Of a stretch of 64,000 nt of DNA, positions 25,556 to 34,431 are shown piece by piece. Source of the DNA: Rothia sp. ZJ932 (GTDB lineage: Bacteria > Actinomycetota > Actinomycetes > Actinomycetales > Micrococcaceae); NCBI RefSeq assembly GCF_016924835.1, contig NZ_CP070480.1, positions 744,001 through 808,000 on the forward strand. Reading direction: 5' to 3'. The first letter of the stretch is position 1, and each line of letters begins with the position of its first letter. The position numbers and the translations under genes are program-made. The notes under the pieces were generated by a model. It did not search any database. It had not been told where the DNA came from and saw nothing but the letters and a program-made list of their open reading frames with translations.

Positions 25556-27541
25556 ATGAAGTTCCTACAAGAACTCGAAGGTGCGCTCAAGAGCGATGAG
25601 CGCTTTGTTTCCCAGGACGGTCAACTGCTCAAACCACGAGTTCGCGACGCTGTTTCGCAGCTCGATGCCAAGCTAATCCGCAGCCTAGCGGCATCCCCCC
25701 TTCTTAAAGAGCATTTCTTCAAAACTGTTGATGGCATCACCATCTTCGACCAAGAGAAATTCATGTGGGTGGTCAGCTCTAAGGAGTTCCTACCTGATAG
25801 CTACACGGCCTACCGAAACAAAATCGGCCTCTCAGCCGACGGCCGCAACCTCATCGCAGCTTCGAGCGAGGTTACTCTGGTGTGGCCATACAAGGACTGC
25901 GTACTCGAAGGTGGTCAAGATAAAGACGACGAAAAACGTAATGAGATCTTTTACAACGAGACACTCGCGCCTGACGAAGTGACCAGACTCCTCGCACCGA
26001 AAGCTTTCAGCAACGCCACTCGGTACACCGCACAAGGAGAAGAACGCGTTACAGAGTTCAACGAGAACGAAAACCTGATCATCAAAGGCAACAATCTGCT
26101 CGTCCTGAGCTCGCTACTCGAACGGTATGAAGGCAAGGTCAAGTGTATCTATATCGATCCGCCGTACTACTTCAACGCAACAAGGGCTGAGGACACCTTT
26201 GCTTACAACAGCAACTTCAAGAAAAGCACCTGGCTAACGTTCATGGAAAACCGATTGCAGGTAGCGCGTCGATTGCTTTCCCCAGACGGAGCCCTATTCG
26301 TGCAAATAAGTGATGACGGAGTTGCCGAACTGCATCTCTTGTTGAAAGAAGTATTCGGCGAGGAGAACTTCCTAAACAAGATCACGGTCCGCACAAAATC
26401 GCCCTCAGGGTTCGCGAGTGTCAACGCTGGAGTTTTCGAAACAGCGGAGTATGTTCTTGCTTTCGGTAAGGAGAAGCGACAGTGGCGCTACAACACGCAG
26501 TATGTCGCCACAAGCTGGGATAGTAACTACAAATACTACGTGCTAAACAGAACCGAAGCGCCTGACGCTTGGGAAATCGTAAGAATTTACGATTATCTAG
26601 CCGAGCAGAACGGATTTACCAGCCTAGCGAAAATGAGAGGGCAGCTCGGCAAAGCTGCAGTCGAGGAAATGGCAGCAGAGTTTGCTTTACAGCACAAGGA
26701 CTCGGTATTCCGCTATACAGCCATTAGTGACAAAGCTGGTGCCCAAGTTGTAGCTGCACGTGAAGCCTCGAAGAAGACTCGTGAGAGCATTATCGCTATC
26801 GAACGTGAAAACCAGTACACGGTTTACGTGCATAACGGTCAAGAATTGGCGTTCTATTCGAAGAAGGTTCGCGAGATCGATAATGAGCTTGTGCCTAGCA
26901 TGCAGGTGACAAACATCTGGACTGACACACCATACGAGGGCATCGCATCCGAGGGGGGAGTTAAGTTAAAGGGTGGAAAGAAGCCTGAGAAGCTCCTTCA
27001 GCGCATTATTGCTTTGAACACAGATCCAGGTGACCTGGTCCTTGATTACCACCTTGGGTCGGGGACAACGGCTGCGGTTGCACACAAAATGGGCCGCAGA
27101 TACATAGGAATCGAACAGCTCGACTATGGGCGCAACAGCCCTCTTGTCCGATTGCGCAAAGTTATCGATGGTGACAAGTCTGGGATTAGCAAGGGTGTTG
27201 CTTGGAAGGGTGGTGGCTCGTTCGTCTACGTCGAGCTTGCCAAGCAGGGCGAGCAACTGATGAGCGAACTGCAAGACGCGACAACCACCGATGAGGTTCA
27301 GGCTGTACTCGATCAAGCAACTGAGCGGGGCCTGTTGCGGCCATCTGTTCTGCCCGATGAACTAGCAGCTTCTGCATCGAACTTCGCGGAGCTGTCGTTC
27401 GACGACCGGAAGACGACCGTAGCTGAGCTGATCGACAAGAACCGGCTGTACGTCAACGCTTCGGAAGTCGAGGATGCCGACCTCGGTTTGTCGGAGGCTG
27501 ACGTCGAGTTCACTAAGTTCTTCTACCAGAAGGGCAAATAA
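25556..27541 (+). CDS. mod: Type III restriction-modification system DNA methyltransferase (Mod)
   Basis: The 661-residue N6-adenine methyltransferase is of beta order: motif IV IYIDPPYYFN (DPPY at about residue 201), a long target-recognition region (about 270-470), then the SAM-binding DYHLGSGTTAAVAHKMGRRYIGIE (about 497-520). This order and length are those of type III Mod subunits, which recognise a short asymmetric site, methylate one strand and form the specificity subunit for Res. ATG at 25556 follows AAAGAGGTG; an earlier in-frame start (25448) would add non-conserved residues. The stop overlaps the res ATG (TAATG). It lies inside a broken type II methyltransferase gene. Confidence 0.92.
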   Translation: MKFLQELEGALKSDERFVSQDGQLLKPRVRDAVSQLDAKLIRSLAASPLLKEHFFKTVDGITIFDQEKFMWVVSSKEFLPDSYTAYRNKIGLSADGRNLIAASSEVTLVWPYKDCVLEGGQDKDDEKRNEIFYNETLAPDEVTRLLAPKAFSNATRYTAQGEERVTEFNENENLIIKGNNLLVLSSLLERYEGKVKCIYIDPPYYFNATRAEDTFAYNSNFKKSTWLTFMENRLQVARRLLSPDGALFVQISDDGVAELHLLLKEVFGEENFLNKITVRTKSPSGFASVNAGVFETAEYVLAFGKEKRQWRYNTQYVATSWDSNYKYYVLNRTEAPDAWEIVRIYDYLAEQNGFTSLAKMRGQLGKAAVEEMAAEFALQHKDSVFRYTAISDKAGAQVVAAREASKKTRESIIAIERENQYTVYVHNGQELAFYSKKVREIDNELVPSMQVTNIWTDTPYEGIASEGGVKLKGGKKPEKLLQRIIALNTDPGDLVLDYHLGSGTTAAVAHKMGRRYIGIEQLDYGRNSPLVRLRKVIDGDKSGISKGVAWKGGGSFVYVELAKQGEQLMSELQDATTTDEVQAVLDQATERGLLRPSVLPDELAASASNFAELSFDDRKTTVAELIDKNRLYVNASEVEDADLGLSEADVEFTKFFYQKGK

Positions 27542-30180
27542 TGAGCGGCTCCATTGACCAAGACAAGTTCCTGTTCCAGCAACTCGATCCCTTGTATAAC
27601 TTCGGGACGCGACACGAGCTACCTGCACACATCGAGCAGAATCTTGCCCCTCACATCGAGCTGCGTGAGTACCAGGAGCATGCGTTCTCAAATACGCTCG
27701 AGTACTTGAGCAATGACAAGTTGTCGAAGAACCGCCAGACCCATCTCTTCTATCACATGGCGACGGGTTCAGGTAAGACCGTGATGATGGCTGGCCTTAT
27801 CCTGCATTACTATTCACTTGGCTATCGTAACTTCCTGTTCTTCGTGAACCAGACGAACATCATCGAGAAGACTAAAGCTAACTTCCTGGATACAGCTTCG
27901 GCGAAGTACCTGTTCGCTGAGTCAATCGAGATCGATGGCATGCGTGTGCCGATTAACGAGGTTAGCAACTTCGCTGCCGCCGACCCGAACGCAATCAACC
28001 TCTGCTTCTCGACGACCCAAAAGCTGCATCTGGATTTCCTTGCCCCGAAGGAAAACGCGCTCACAACCGATGACTTTGAGGATGCACCCGTGGTGATGAT
28101 TTCTGATGAGTCGCACCACGTGAATACGCGCACCAAGAGGGCAACGAAGGCTGAGGACGAGGAAGACCGCTCGTGGGAGTACACGGTCAGCTCAGCTTTC
28201 CTGGGCAACCGGGACAATGTGCTGCTGGAGTTCACAGCGACTGTCGATCTGCGCGACCGTAACATTCTGCAGAAGTACAAAGACAAGATCGTCTTCGACT
28301 ATCCCCTGGCACGTTTCCGTGAGTCCGGGTTCACCAAGGACTTTCAGAACTTCCAGTCTGTCCTCGACCAGTGGGGAAGGACTCTGCAAGCACTTGTCTT
28401 GTCGGAGTATCGCCGCGCGCTGTTTGCCGACGGTGGCGTATTCTCGAAGCCTGTGGTGCTACTGAAATCGCAAAGAATCGATGATTCGAAAGCGTTCTAC
28501 GACGAGTTCTTCCAGCGACTCCAAAGACTCACGGAGGACGAGATCCTCGAGATGGCCACCGACGGTCTGATGAAAGAGGTGATCAGCTACTTCCAAGAGA
28601 AGGACCCGAGCTTGCGCTCCTTGCGATCGAGTATCCAGCAAGGGTTCGCCGAAGCGAACGCCATCATCATGAACGGCTCCACAGACAACTCAACGGAGAA
28701 GCAGTTGGCAGTGAACTCGCTCGAAGATCACTCCAACCCGTATCGGATCATCTTCACAGTTGACATGCTGAACGAAGGCTGGGACGTTCTCAACCTCTAT
28801 GACATCGTCCGGCTTTATGAAACACGCCAGGGAGGAAAAGCAGGAAAACCCGGCGCGTACACGATTAAGGAAGCGCAACTGATCGGGCGCGGAGCCCGCT
28901 ACTTCCCGTTTATGCTTGAAAACGAGTCCGTCGAACGCGATCAAGAGGACAAGTTCGTCCGGAAGTACGATCAGGATCTTGATAGCCCGAACCGGCTCCT
29001 TGAAACCCTGCTCTACCACTCCAAGCAAGACTCGAAGTACATCACCGAGCTTCGCCTCGCGCTGCGTGAAACAGGCTTACTTCCTGACGAAGTCACCGAA
29101 GTCACCTACGAACTTAAACCGGCGTTCAAACAGACGGACTTCTACCACGAAGCGATGGTGTTCAGTAACCAGCGCGAGGAAGTCTCCCGCGAGGAGGTCA
29201 CCCAGCTGGATAACCGGGTGAAGTCCGCGTTCTATCAGTTCGATGTCCGCCACGCACCTTCCCGGCTCGTGAGCCTCTTTGAAGCCGATAGCAGGCAAGC
29301 AGAGGCGCCTAAGAGTTCGACGGTTCATACGATCCGCCGAAAGATCAGCGAGATGCCGTTGAATGTGGCCTTGGGATCCTTAGCAAGTTACGACGCACTG
29401 CGTTTCGAGGTGCTTAAGCACTATTTCCCTCATCTGAACTCTGCCCGCGAGTTCATCACGTGTAAGGACTACCTCGGTGATACTGAGATCACCTTCCAAA
29501 GCGACACTGAAGACCTCACTGCGACCGACCTGCGGGCGGGCCTGGACAAGGTGTTCCTAGCCGTCGCCAGCTACCTGGCAGGCATCAAAGTCACCTACCG
29601 CGGCACGCACCAGTTCGAAGCCAAGCGATTGAACGAGGTGCTACGCAACAAGCGCCTACAGATCGCGAATCCGGTCGAAGGTGGGATCGGCACCAGCCAG
29701 ACTAGCGATCCTGATTCCAGCCGTCGCGTTAACCTTGAGAACGCTGAATGGTATGTCTACAACGACAACTATGGCACCAGCGAAGAGAAGTCCTTTGTCA
29801 AATACTTCTCGACCGTTGTCGACGACCTCAAGCAGCGCTACGACGAGGTCTACCTGGTGCGCAACGAACGGCTCGCACCGCTGGCCATCTACTCGTTCGA
29901 GACCGGCGAGCGATTCGAGCCCGACTTCCTCCTCTTCTTGCGCAAGAAGGGACAGCCCTACAAACAGCAACAGGTCTACGTGGAGCCGAAGGGCACGCAC
30001 CTGCTTGAAACTGACAGGTGGAAGGAGGACTTCTTACTCGCCATCGAGCAGAACGCGATCCCGCACACCGTCTATGTCGACAACACCGATTACCGCATTA
30101 TCGGGCTGCCGTTCTACAACCAGGAGAACCGTATGACCGAATTCCGGGACGCACTCAAGACCGCAACAGGTTTCTGTTAG
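27541..30180 (+). CDS. res: Type III restriction enzyme, helicase/nuclease subunit (Res)
   Basis: The 879-residue SF2 translocase has Walker A MATGSGKT (about 73-80), the DESHH box (about 188), FTATVD (motif III), then IIFTVDMLNEGWDV and QLIGRGARYFPF (motifs V and VI). The C-terminal nuclease motif is GERFEPDFLLFLRKKG with EPKGTHL about 20 residues on (PD-x-ExK, about 792-815). Length fits the Res family. With Mod it forms the ATP-dependent restriction complex cutting DNA between inversely oriented sites. No frameshift or stop seen; the system looks functional. Confidence 0.92.
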   Translation: MSGSIDQDKFLFQQLDPLYNFGTRHELPAHIEQNLAPHIELREYQEHAFSNTLEYLSNDKLSKNRQTHLFYHMATGSGKTVMMAGLILHYYSLGYRNFLFFVNQTNIIEKTKANFLDTASAKYLFAESIEIDGMRVPINEVSNFAAADPNAINLCFSTTQKLHLDFLAPKENALTTDDFEDAPVVMISDESHHVNTRTKRATKAEDEEDRSWEYTVSSAFLGNRDNVLLEFTATVDLRDRNILQKYKDKIVFDYPLARFRESGFTKDFQNFQSVLDQWGRTLQALVLSEYRRALFADGGVFSKPVVLLKSQRIDDSKAFYDEFFQRLQRLTEDEILEMATDGLMKEVISYFQEKDPSLRSLRSSIQQGFAEANAIIMNGSTDNSTEKQLAVNSLEDHSNPYRIIFTVDMLNEGWDVLNLYDIVRLYETRQGGKAGKPGAYTIKEAQLIGRGARYFPFMLENESVERDQEDKFVRKYDQDLDSPNRLLETLLYHSKQDSKYITELRLALRETGLLPDEVTEVTYELKPAFKQTDFYHEAMVFSNQREEVSREEVTQLDNRVKSAFYQFDVRHAPSRLVSLFEADSRQAEAPKSSTVHTIRRKISEMPLNVALGSLASYDALRFEVLKHYFPHLNSAREFITCKDYLGDTEITFQSDTEDLTATDLRAGLDKVFLAVASYLAGIKVTYRGTHQFEAKRLNEVLRNKRLQIANPVEGGIGTSQTSDPDSSRRVNLENAEWYVYNDNYGTSEEKSFVKYFSTVVDDLKQRYDEVYLVRNERLAPLAIYSFETGERFEPDFLLFLRKKGQPYKQQQVYVEPKGTHLLETDRWKEDFLLAIEQNAIPHTVYVDNTDYRIIGLPFYNQENRMTEFRDALKTATGFC

Positions 30181-30506
30181 ATATGACTGTTGTAAACGCG
30201 GCACGCTGATCGTTAGCATGTCTTCGCGCTGTTCCCGTCTTCCAAGCTCCTCCGAGAAAGGAGCAGCGCGACGTCTACGCTGGTTGTTTCTGTTGTGGAG
30301 ATCAGCTGCTCAGCAATTGCTGCGCGCAAATTCCTGACTGATTCACTCCGATTCAGAGGCAATCCTGAACCTTGCGAGGGAGCCCTCTCGCCAGCATGAT
30401 ACCCCGGTTCTCGATCCGCCTATCCAGCGCAAAATTGCTGGTCTTAGAGGGTATCGACGCTTGTGTGGTGCCCCCTCGAACAGGGTTCTTGTATCCATCG
30501 TGACCG
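30181..30506 (+). other. Right part of the insertion, no recognisable gene
   Basis: These 326 bp between the res stop and the resumption of the type II methyltransferase hold no supported ORF. There is a small stem (GCTCCT 30246-30251 / AGGAGC 30259-30264) without a T run. The open frame entering DPGAGSG begins at a GTG at 30463, but its first ~15 residues are not methyltransferase-like, so the insertion border is close to 30506. Confidence 0.5.
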
Positions 30507-31795
30507 CTTGTGCGACCCCGGAGCGGGGTCGGGAGTGCTGATGACAGCTCTAACTCAGAGAATTTTCAAAGAAATCCCCAATGCTGAAATCTGGGTCACA
30601 GCCATTGAGAAAGACACAGAGCTACTGCCAGTACTAGAAGATGCAGCTCATGAGTTACGCGCAATCGGGGTTAAAACTACCGTTGTATCAGCTGATTTTA
30701 TAGAGTGGGCGCTGGAACAAAAAAGTAACGCTTTCGACCTGATAGTCCAGAACCCGCCCTATAAAAAGCTTCATTCAAAATCTTTTCACGATACTTTGCT
30801 TACTGATGCAGGTATCAAAGTTCCTAACCTCTATGCCGCATTCGTGAGGCTATCGCTAGACCTCTTGAATCCAGGTGGTCAGGTCGTTGCTATTACCCCT
30901 CGATCATGGACCAATGGAACGTACTATAAACAGTTTCGAAAAGACCTTAGAGATGGGTTTAGTCTGGAGCACCTCTACCTTTTTGACTCTCGCAGCGAAG
31001 TGTTTGGCGACATGGGAGTTCTCCAAGAATCAATGATTACAGTCATAGCGGGGCACCAGCAATCCCAAAATATTAAGGTGTCAATTGCTAGGAGTTCCTC
31101 AGGATCCGCAGAAACTGTGGAATACCCAGTAGCTGCGATTATAGATAATGATTTTATTTTCATACCATCTGGCGCCGCCTCAAGTGATACGGCGCAGTGG
31201 ATGAAACAAGCCACCCATACGCTCAAAGATTTAGGTGTATCTGTATCAACAGGCAAAGTAGTGGGGTTTAGACTTAAAGAATATCTGTTAGACTCGCCTA
31301 CTCTTTTTTCTGTGCCTTTATTATATCCTGCAAACATAGTGAATAACGAAGTTATTCATCCCCGAGCAACTGTGAAAAAATCACAGTGGTTTGATGCTCC
31401 CGTAGACGTTCAGGAAAAACACGCTTGATTCCGGAACCTATGTTCTTGTGAAGAGATTCTCAGCTAAGGAAGAGAAAAAACGTATTGTCTCAGCTGTTCT
31501 GGACGTCTCAGCGCCGACAGCACTGGACAATAAATTAAACTACCTGCACACGGATGGGCAAGGGATCAATGGGCAGCTTGCATTAGGAATCCACAAATGG
31601 CTTTCAAGTTCAAGAGTAGATCAGTACTTCAGAATTTTCAGTGGTCATACTCAGGTGAACACCGGTGACTTAAGATCTTTACCTTTTCCCTCAAAGAGCC
31701 AGCTGCTGCGGTTAGCAGATGCTGAAGATTCATTAGTAGATAGCGCTGTCGAAGACCTATTTTCCTATTCAGATCAATCCAAGAAAGCAGCATAA
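30463..31795 (+). pseudogene. 3' part of BsuBI/PstI-like adenine methyltransferase, frameshifted
   Basis: From about 30507 the frame encodes DPGAGSGVLMTALTQRI (SAM motif I) and FDLIVQNPPYKKL (NPPY, motif IV). It continues through the target-recognition region to a premature TGA at 31426-31428. Removing one A from the A5 run at 31415-31419 joins it to the next frame (TLDSGTYVLVKRFSAKEEKKRIVSA...), which runs to the TAA at 31793-31795. Together with the 5' fragment at 24758 this is one methyltransferase gene of about 490 codons. Its stop overlaps the endonuclease ATG (TAATG), the usual coupling. The methyltransferase cannot be made as one protein. Confidence 0.82.
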
Positions 31796-32732
31796 TGGCA
31801 ACCTTAGAAGAGGCACAGGTTATCCTCGGAGCATTCGGTTTTGACGCCAAGAGAACGAACGCTACTGCCGCACGCACTTTCTTGTCGTTAGTCCAGCTCA
31901 AACCCCAACAGCACTGGTCAGAAGCAACGTCCTATAGGCTTGGTGTGAGGGCTCTTTTGGACTGGATGCGTGAAGAACTTGATCATCCCATCGCAGAAAA
32001 CTCCAGGGAGACTATTCGACGATTCGTATTACATCAGTTTGTTGAAGTTGGCTTTGTCATTCATAATGAAGATGATCCAGCTAGACCTACTAATTCTTCA
32101 AAGAATAACTACAAGATTAATGACCGGGCGCTGTGCGTCATCCAAAAATTTGGAACAGATGAATTTCTCCCTTTACTTGATAAGTATTTAGTAGATATCC
32201 CATCACTTCTAAGCCGCCAACGTGAAGAACGAAAAAATCTTGAAAGAATACCGGTTGCACTTCCCCCGGGAACTGACGTGTTCATTAAGTCCGGCGGTCA
32301 GAATGCTCTCATCAAACAAATTATCGAAGATTTTTGCCCAACCTTTGCTCCTGGAGGTGAAGTCATAGCTATTGGGGATGCTAAATCAAAATCTGTTGCG
32401 ACCAACCAGCATGCTTTAGAGCAGTTAGGGATTACTTACAATCTTCATGGTAAATTCCCTGATGTAGTGGTCTATCTTCGCGAAAAGAACTGGCTTTACC
32501 TTATAGAAGCTGCCTCCACCCACGGTCCTGTTGATTTCAGCCGCAAGCTGAACTTCAAGGAATATTTGGGCACAGTTCTGCTGGGCTAGTCTTTGTATCA
32601 TGTTTTCCCAACCGTGCAGTCATGCGTAGGTTCATTGCTGATATAGCTTGGGATACCGAGATTTGGATTGCTGATGAACCGACGCACATGATTCATCTCA
32701 ACGGCGATAGGTTCATGGGACCAAGACCATAA
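31795..32732 (+). pseudogene. BsuBI/PstI-like restriction endonuclease, frameshifted near its C-terminus
   Basis: ATG 31795 starts a 264-codon frame with an N-terminal winged-helix-like BsuBI/PstI domain and the catalytic block EVIAIGDAKSKS, HGKFPDVVVYLREKNWLYLIEAA (PD...E-x-A), ending at TAG 32587-32589. The expected C-terminus continues in another frame: GLVFVSCFPNRAVMRRFIADIAWDTEIWIADEPTHMIHLNGDRF to TAA 32730-32732. One base is missing near 32572. Restored length of about 312 residues equals R.BsuBI/R.PstI. The catalytic centre survives, but loss of the last ~50 residues probably inactivates it, which is required for survival once the cognate methyltransferase is broken. Confidence 0.82.
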
Positions 32733-32741
32733 CGTAGAGTA

Positions 32742-32794
32742 CAAGCCTGCGCGTCCCTACCCTTCTTGAGGGGTAAGGACGCGCGGGCTTGCGC
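32742..32794 (-). terminator. Hairpin at the right border of the RM island, likely pepP terminator
   Basis: CAAGCCTGCGCGTCC (32742-32756) pairs with GGACGCGCGGGCTTG (32777-32791), with inner CTACCC/GGGTAAG pairing. It is an imperfect direct copy of the hairpin at 24642-24697. It lies just downstream of pepP (leftward) and of the endonuclease pseudogene (rightward). Confidence 0.75.
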
Positions 32795-32813
32795 TTAACC
32801 GCGGGGCGTACGG

Positions 32814-34352
32814 TTAGTTGGTTTTGAGGATGTCAGCCATCCACTGCTCGATTCCTTCGATATCGCGGGGCAGAGCAGCAGAGAGGTTTTCATTACCGTC
32901 TTCGGTAATCAGTACGTCATCTTCAATGCGCACGCCGATGCCACGGTACTCTTCAGGGATTGCCAAGTCCTCTTCTTTGAAGTAAAGACCCGGCTCGATG
33001 GTGAAAACCATACCCGGCTCAATAACGCCCTCAATGTACAGCTCACGCTTCGCTTGGGCGCAGTCATGAACGTCAAGACCGAGGTGGTGGCTGGTGCCGT
33101 GCGGCATCCATCGGCGATGCTGACCGCCGACTTCAGACAGTGAAACCTCAGCCGACACCGGCAGCAGACCCCACTCTTCCAAACGGTTCGCGAGAACCTT
33201 CATCGCAGCCGCGTGAACGTCCTTAAACTTGTTACCGGGCACAGCCACCTGAAAAGCAGCGTCAGCGGCATCAAGCACCGCCTGGTAAACCTTCGCCTGG
33301 ATCTCAGTGAACTTGCCGTCCACCGGCAGGGTGCGGGTGATATCAGCAGTGTAGAGGGTATCATCCTCAACACCGGCATCCACCAGAATCAGCTTGCCCT
33401 CATCGACAGTGCCGTTATTACGAATCCAGTGCAAAACCGTTGCATTATTACCGCAGGCAGCAATGGTGTCATAGCCCAAATCGTTACCCTCAGCGCGAGC
33501 CTGGGCAAAGAAAGCGCCCTCTACTAGACGTTCGCCGCGGCGGTGCCCGGTGGCAGTAGGTATCGCCTTGACGATATTTTCAAAACCGGCAATCGTCGCG
33601 TTCACCGAACGACGCATATTCTCAACCTCAACGGCGTCCTTGATCAGACGAATCTCGCTCAGCGCCTCGGTGAGCTGGGCGTCTAACTGATCAGACTGCT
33701 CCAAATCAACGCCGGTGTTATACCGCGAGGTATCGACCAAAGCATCCATATTCATATCAACATCGCGCACCAAACGAATACGGATGCCACCGAGAGCCTG
33801 GTTGCCAGCGTTCTTAGTAACAGCTACTTCAATCTCGGCAAGATCAGCGGTATTGATACCGTACTGTGTCTGAACCTCAGCCAGGGTGGGGCGAGCGCCA
33901 ATCCAAAACTCACCGTAGCGGGGGTCAGCGTAGAACTTTTCGCTATCGCGACCTGCCAACGGGGTGAAGTAGAGGGTCGCCTCGTGCGCTGAACCGTTAT
34001 CGCCGGTGCCTTCATCGACGGGCTCCATCACTAGCACGGCATCAGGCTCATGGTCGGTGCCCAAACCGGTCAGGTGGGCGAATGCTGAGTGCGGGCGAAA
34101 ACGGTAGTCAGTATCGTTGGAACGCACTTTGAGTGGCCCGGCAGGAATCACCAAGCGTTCACCGACAAAACGCGCTGAGAGCTTGGCGCGGCGGGCGGCG
34201 GCGTAGTCAGCGACCTCATCGCGGGCGGGCATATCGCCGGAAGGCTCTGCCCACTTGGACGCCATGAAATCTTTGAACGCCTGTGATGTGGGTGGCTGAG
34301 AGCGGTTCTTCACACGCTCTTCAATGTTTTGGTCAGTTGAATTTTCAGTCAT
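32814..34352 (-). CDS. pepP: Xaa-Pro aminopeptidase (aminopeptidase P, M24B)
   Basis: The 512-residue enzyme has an N-terminal creatinase-like domain and the C-terminal pita-bread fold. Metal ligands are visible: Asp in LVDAGVEDD, Asp in TADITRTLPV, His in HGTSHHLGLDVHD, Glu in FTIEPGLYF and Glu in IGVRIEDDVLI. It removes N-terminal residues preceding proline. ATG at 34352 is chosen because family members start there; 27 codons upstream are open and would overlap the divergent PHP gene. The ribosome site is weak. Confidence 0.93.
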   Translation of the reverse strand: MTENSTDQNIEERVKNRSQPPTSQAFKDFMASKWAEPSGDMPARDEVADYAAARRAKLSARFVGERLVIPAGPLKVRSNDTDYRFRPHSAFAHLTGLGTDHEPDAVLVMEPVDEGTGDNGSAHEATLYFTPLAGRDSEKFYADPRYGEFWIGARPTLAEVQTQYGINTADLAEIEVAVTKNAGNQALGGIRIRLVRDVDMNMDALVDTSRYNTGVDLEQSDQLDAQLTEALSEIRLIKDAVEVENMRRSVNATIAGFENIVKAIPTATGHRRGERLVEGAFFAQARAEGNDLGYDTIAACGNNATVLHWIRNNGTVDEGKLILVDAGVEDDTLYTADITRTLPVDGKFTEIQAKVYQAVLDAADAAFQVAVPGNKFKDVHAAAMKVLANRLEEWGLLPVSAEVSLSEVGGQHRRWMPHGTSHHLGLDVHDCAQAKRELYIEGVIEPGMVFTIEPGLYFKEEDLAIPEEYRGIGVRIEDDVLITEDGNENLSAALPRDIEGIEQWMADILKTN

Positions 34353-34431
34353 GTTTCTTACTCTACCGTGATTGATTATTTTTTCTACCGTTAGATCACA
34401 GCTGTGAGGACCAGCCGCTAAACTAAGAGTC

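Noticed and set aside
25353-25559. Possible small gene before mod
   Set aside because: Composition is odd, no domain is visible, and its end overlaps the mod start; more likely leader or remnant.
30246-30264. Terminator after res
   Set aside because: The 6-bp stem lacks a T run and sits in sequence with no other support.
31415-31419. Phase-variable on/off switch at the A5 tract of the methyltransferase
   Set aside because: The tract is short and the gene is already interrupted by a 5.6-kb insertion and a nonsense codon, so decay explains it better.
24758-32732. CTGCAG avoidance as evidence of an active PstI-like system
   Set aside because: CTGCAG occurs repeatedly across the window (for example near 4497, 11243, 52388, 62622), so there is no obvious avoidance.
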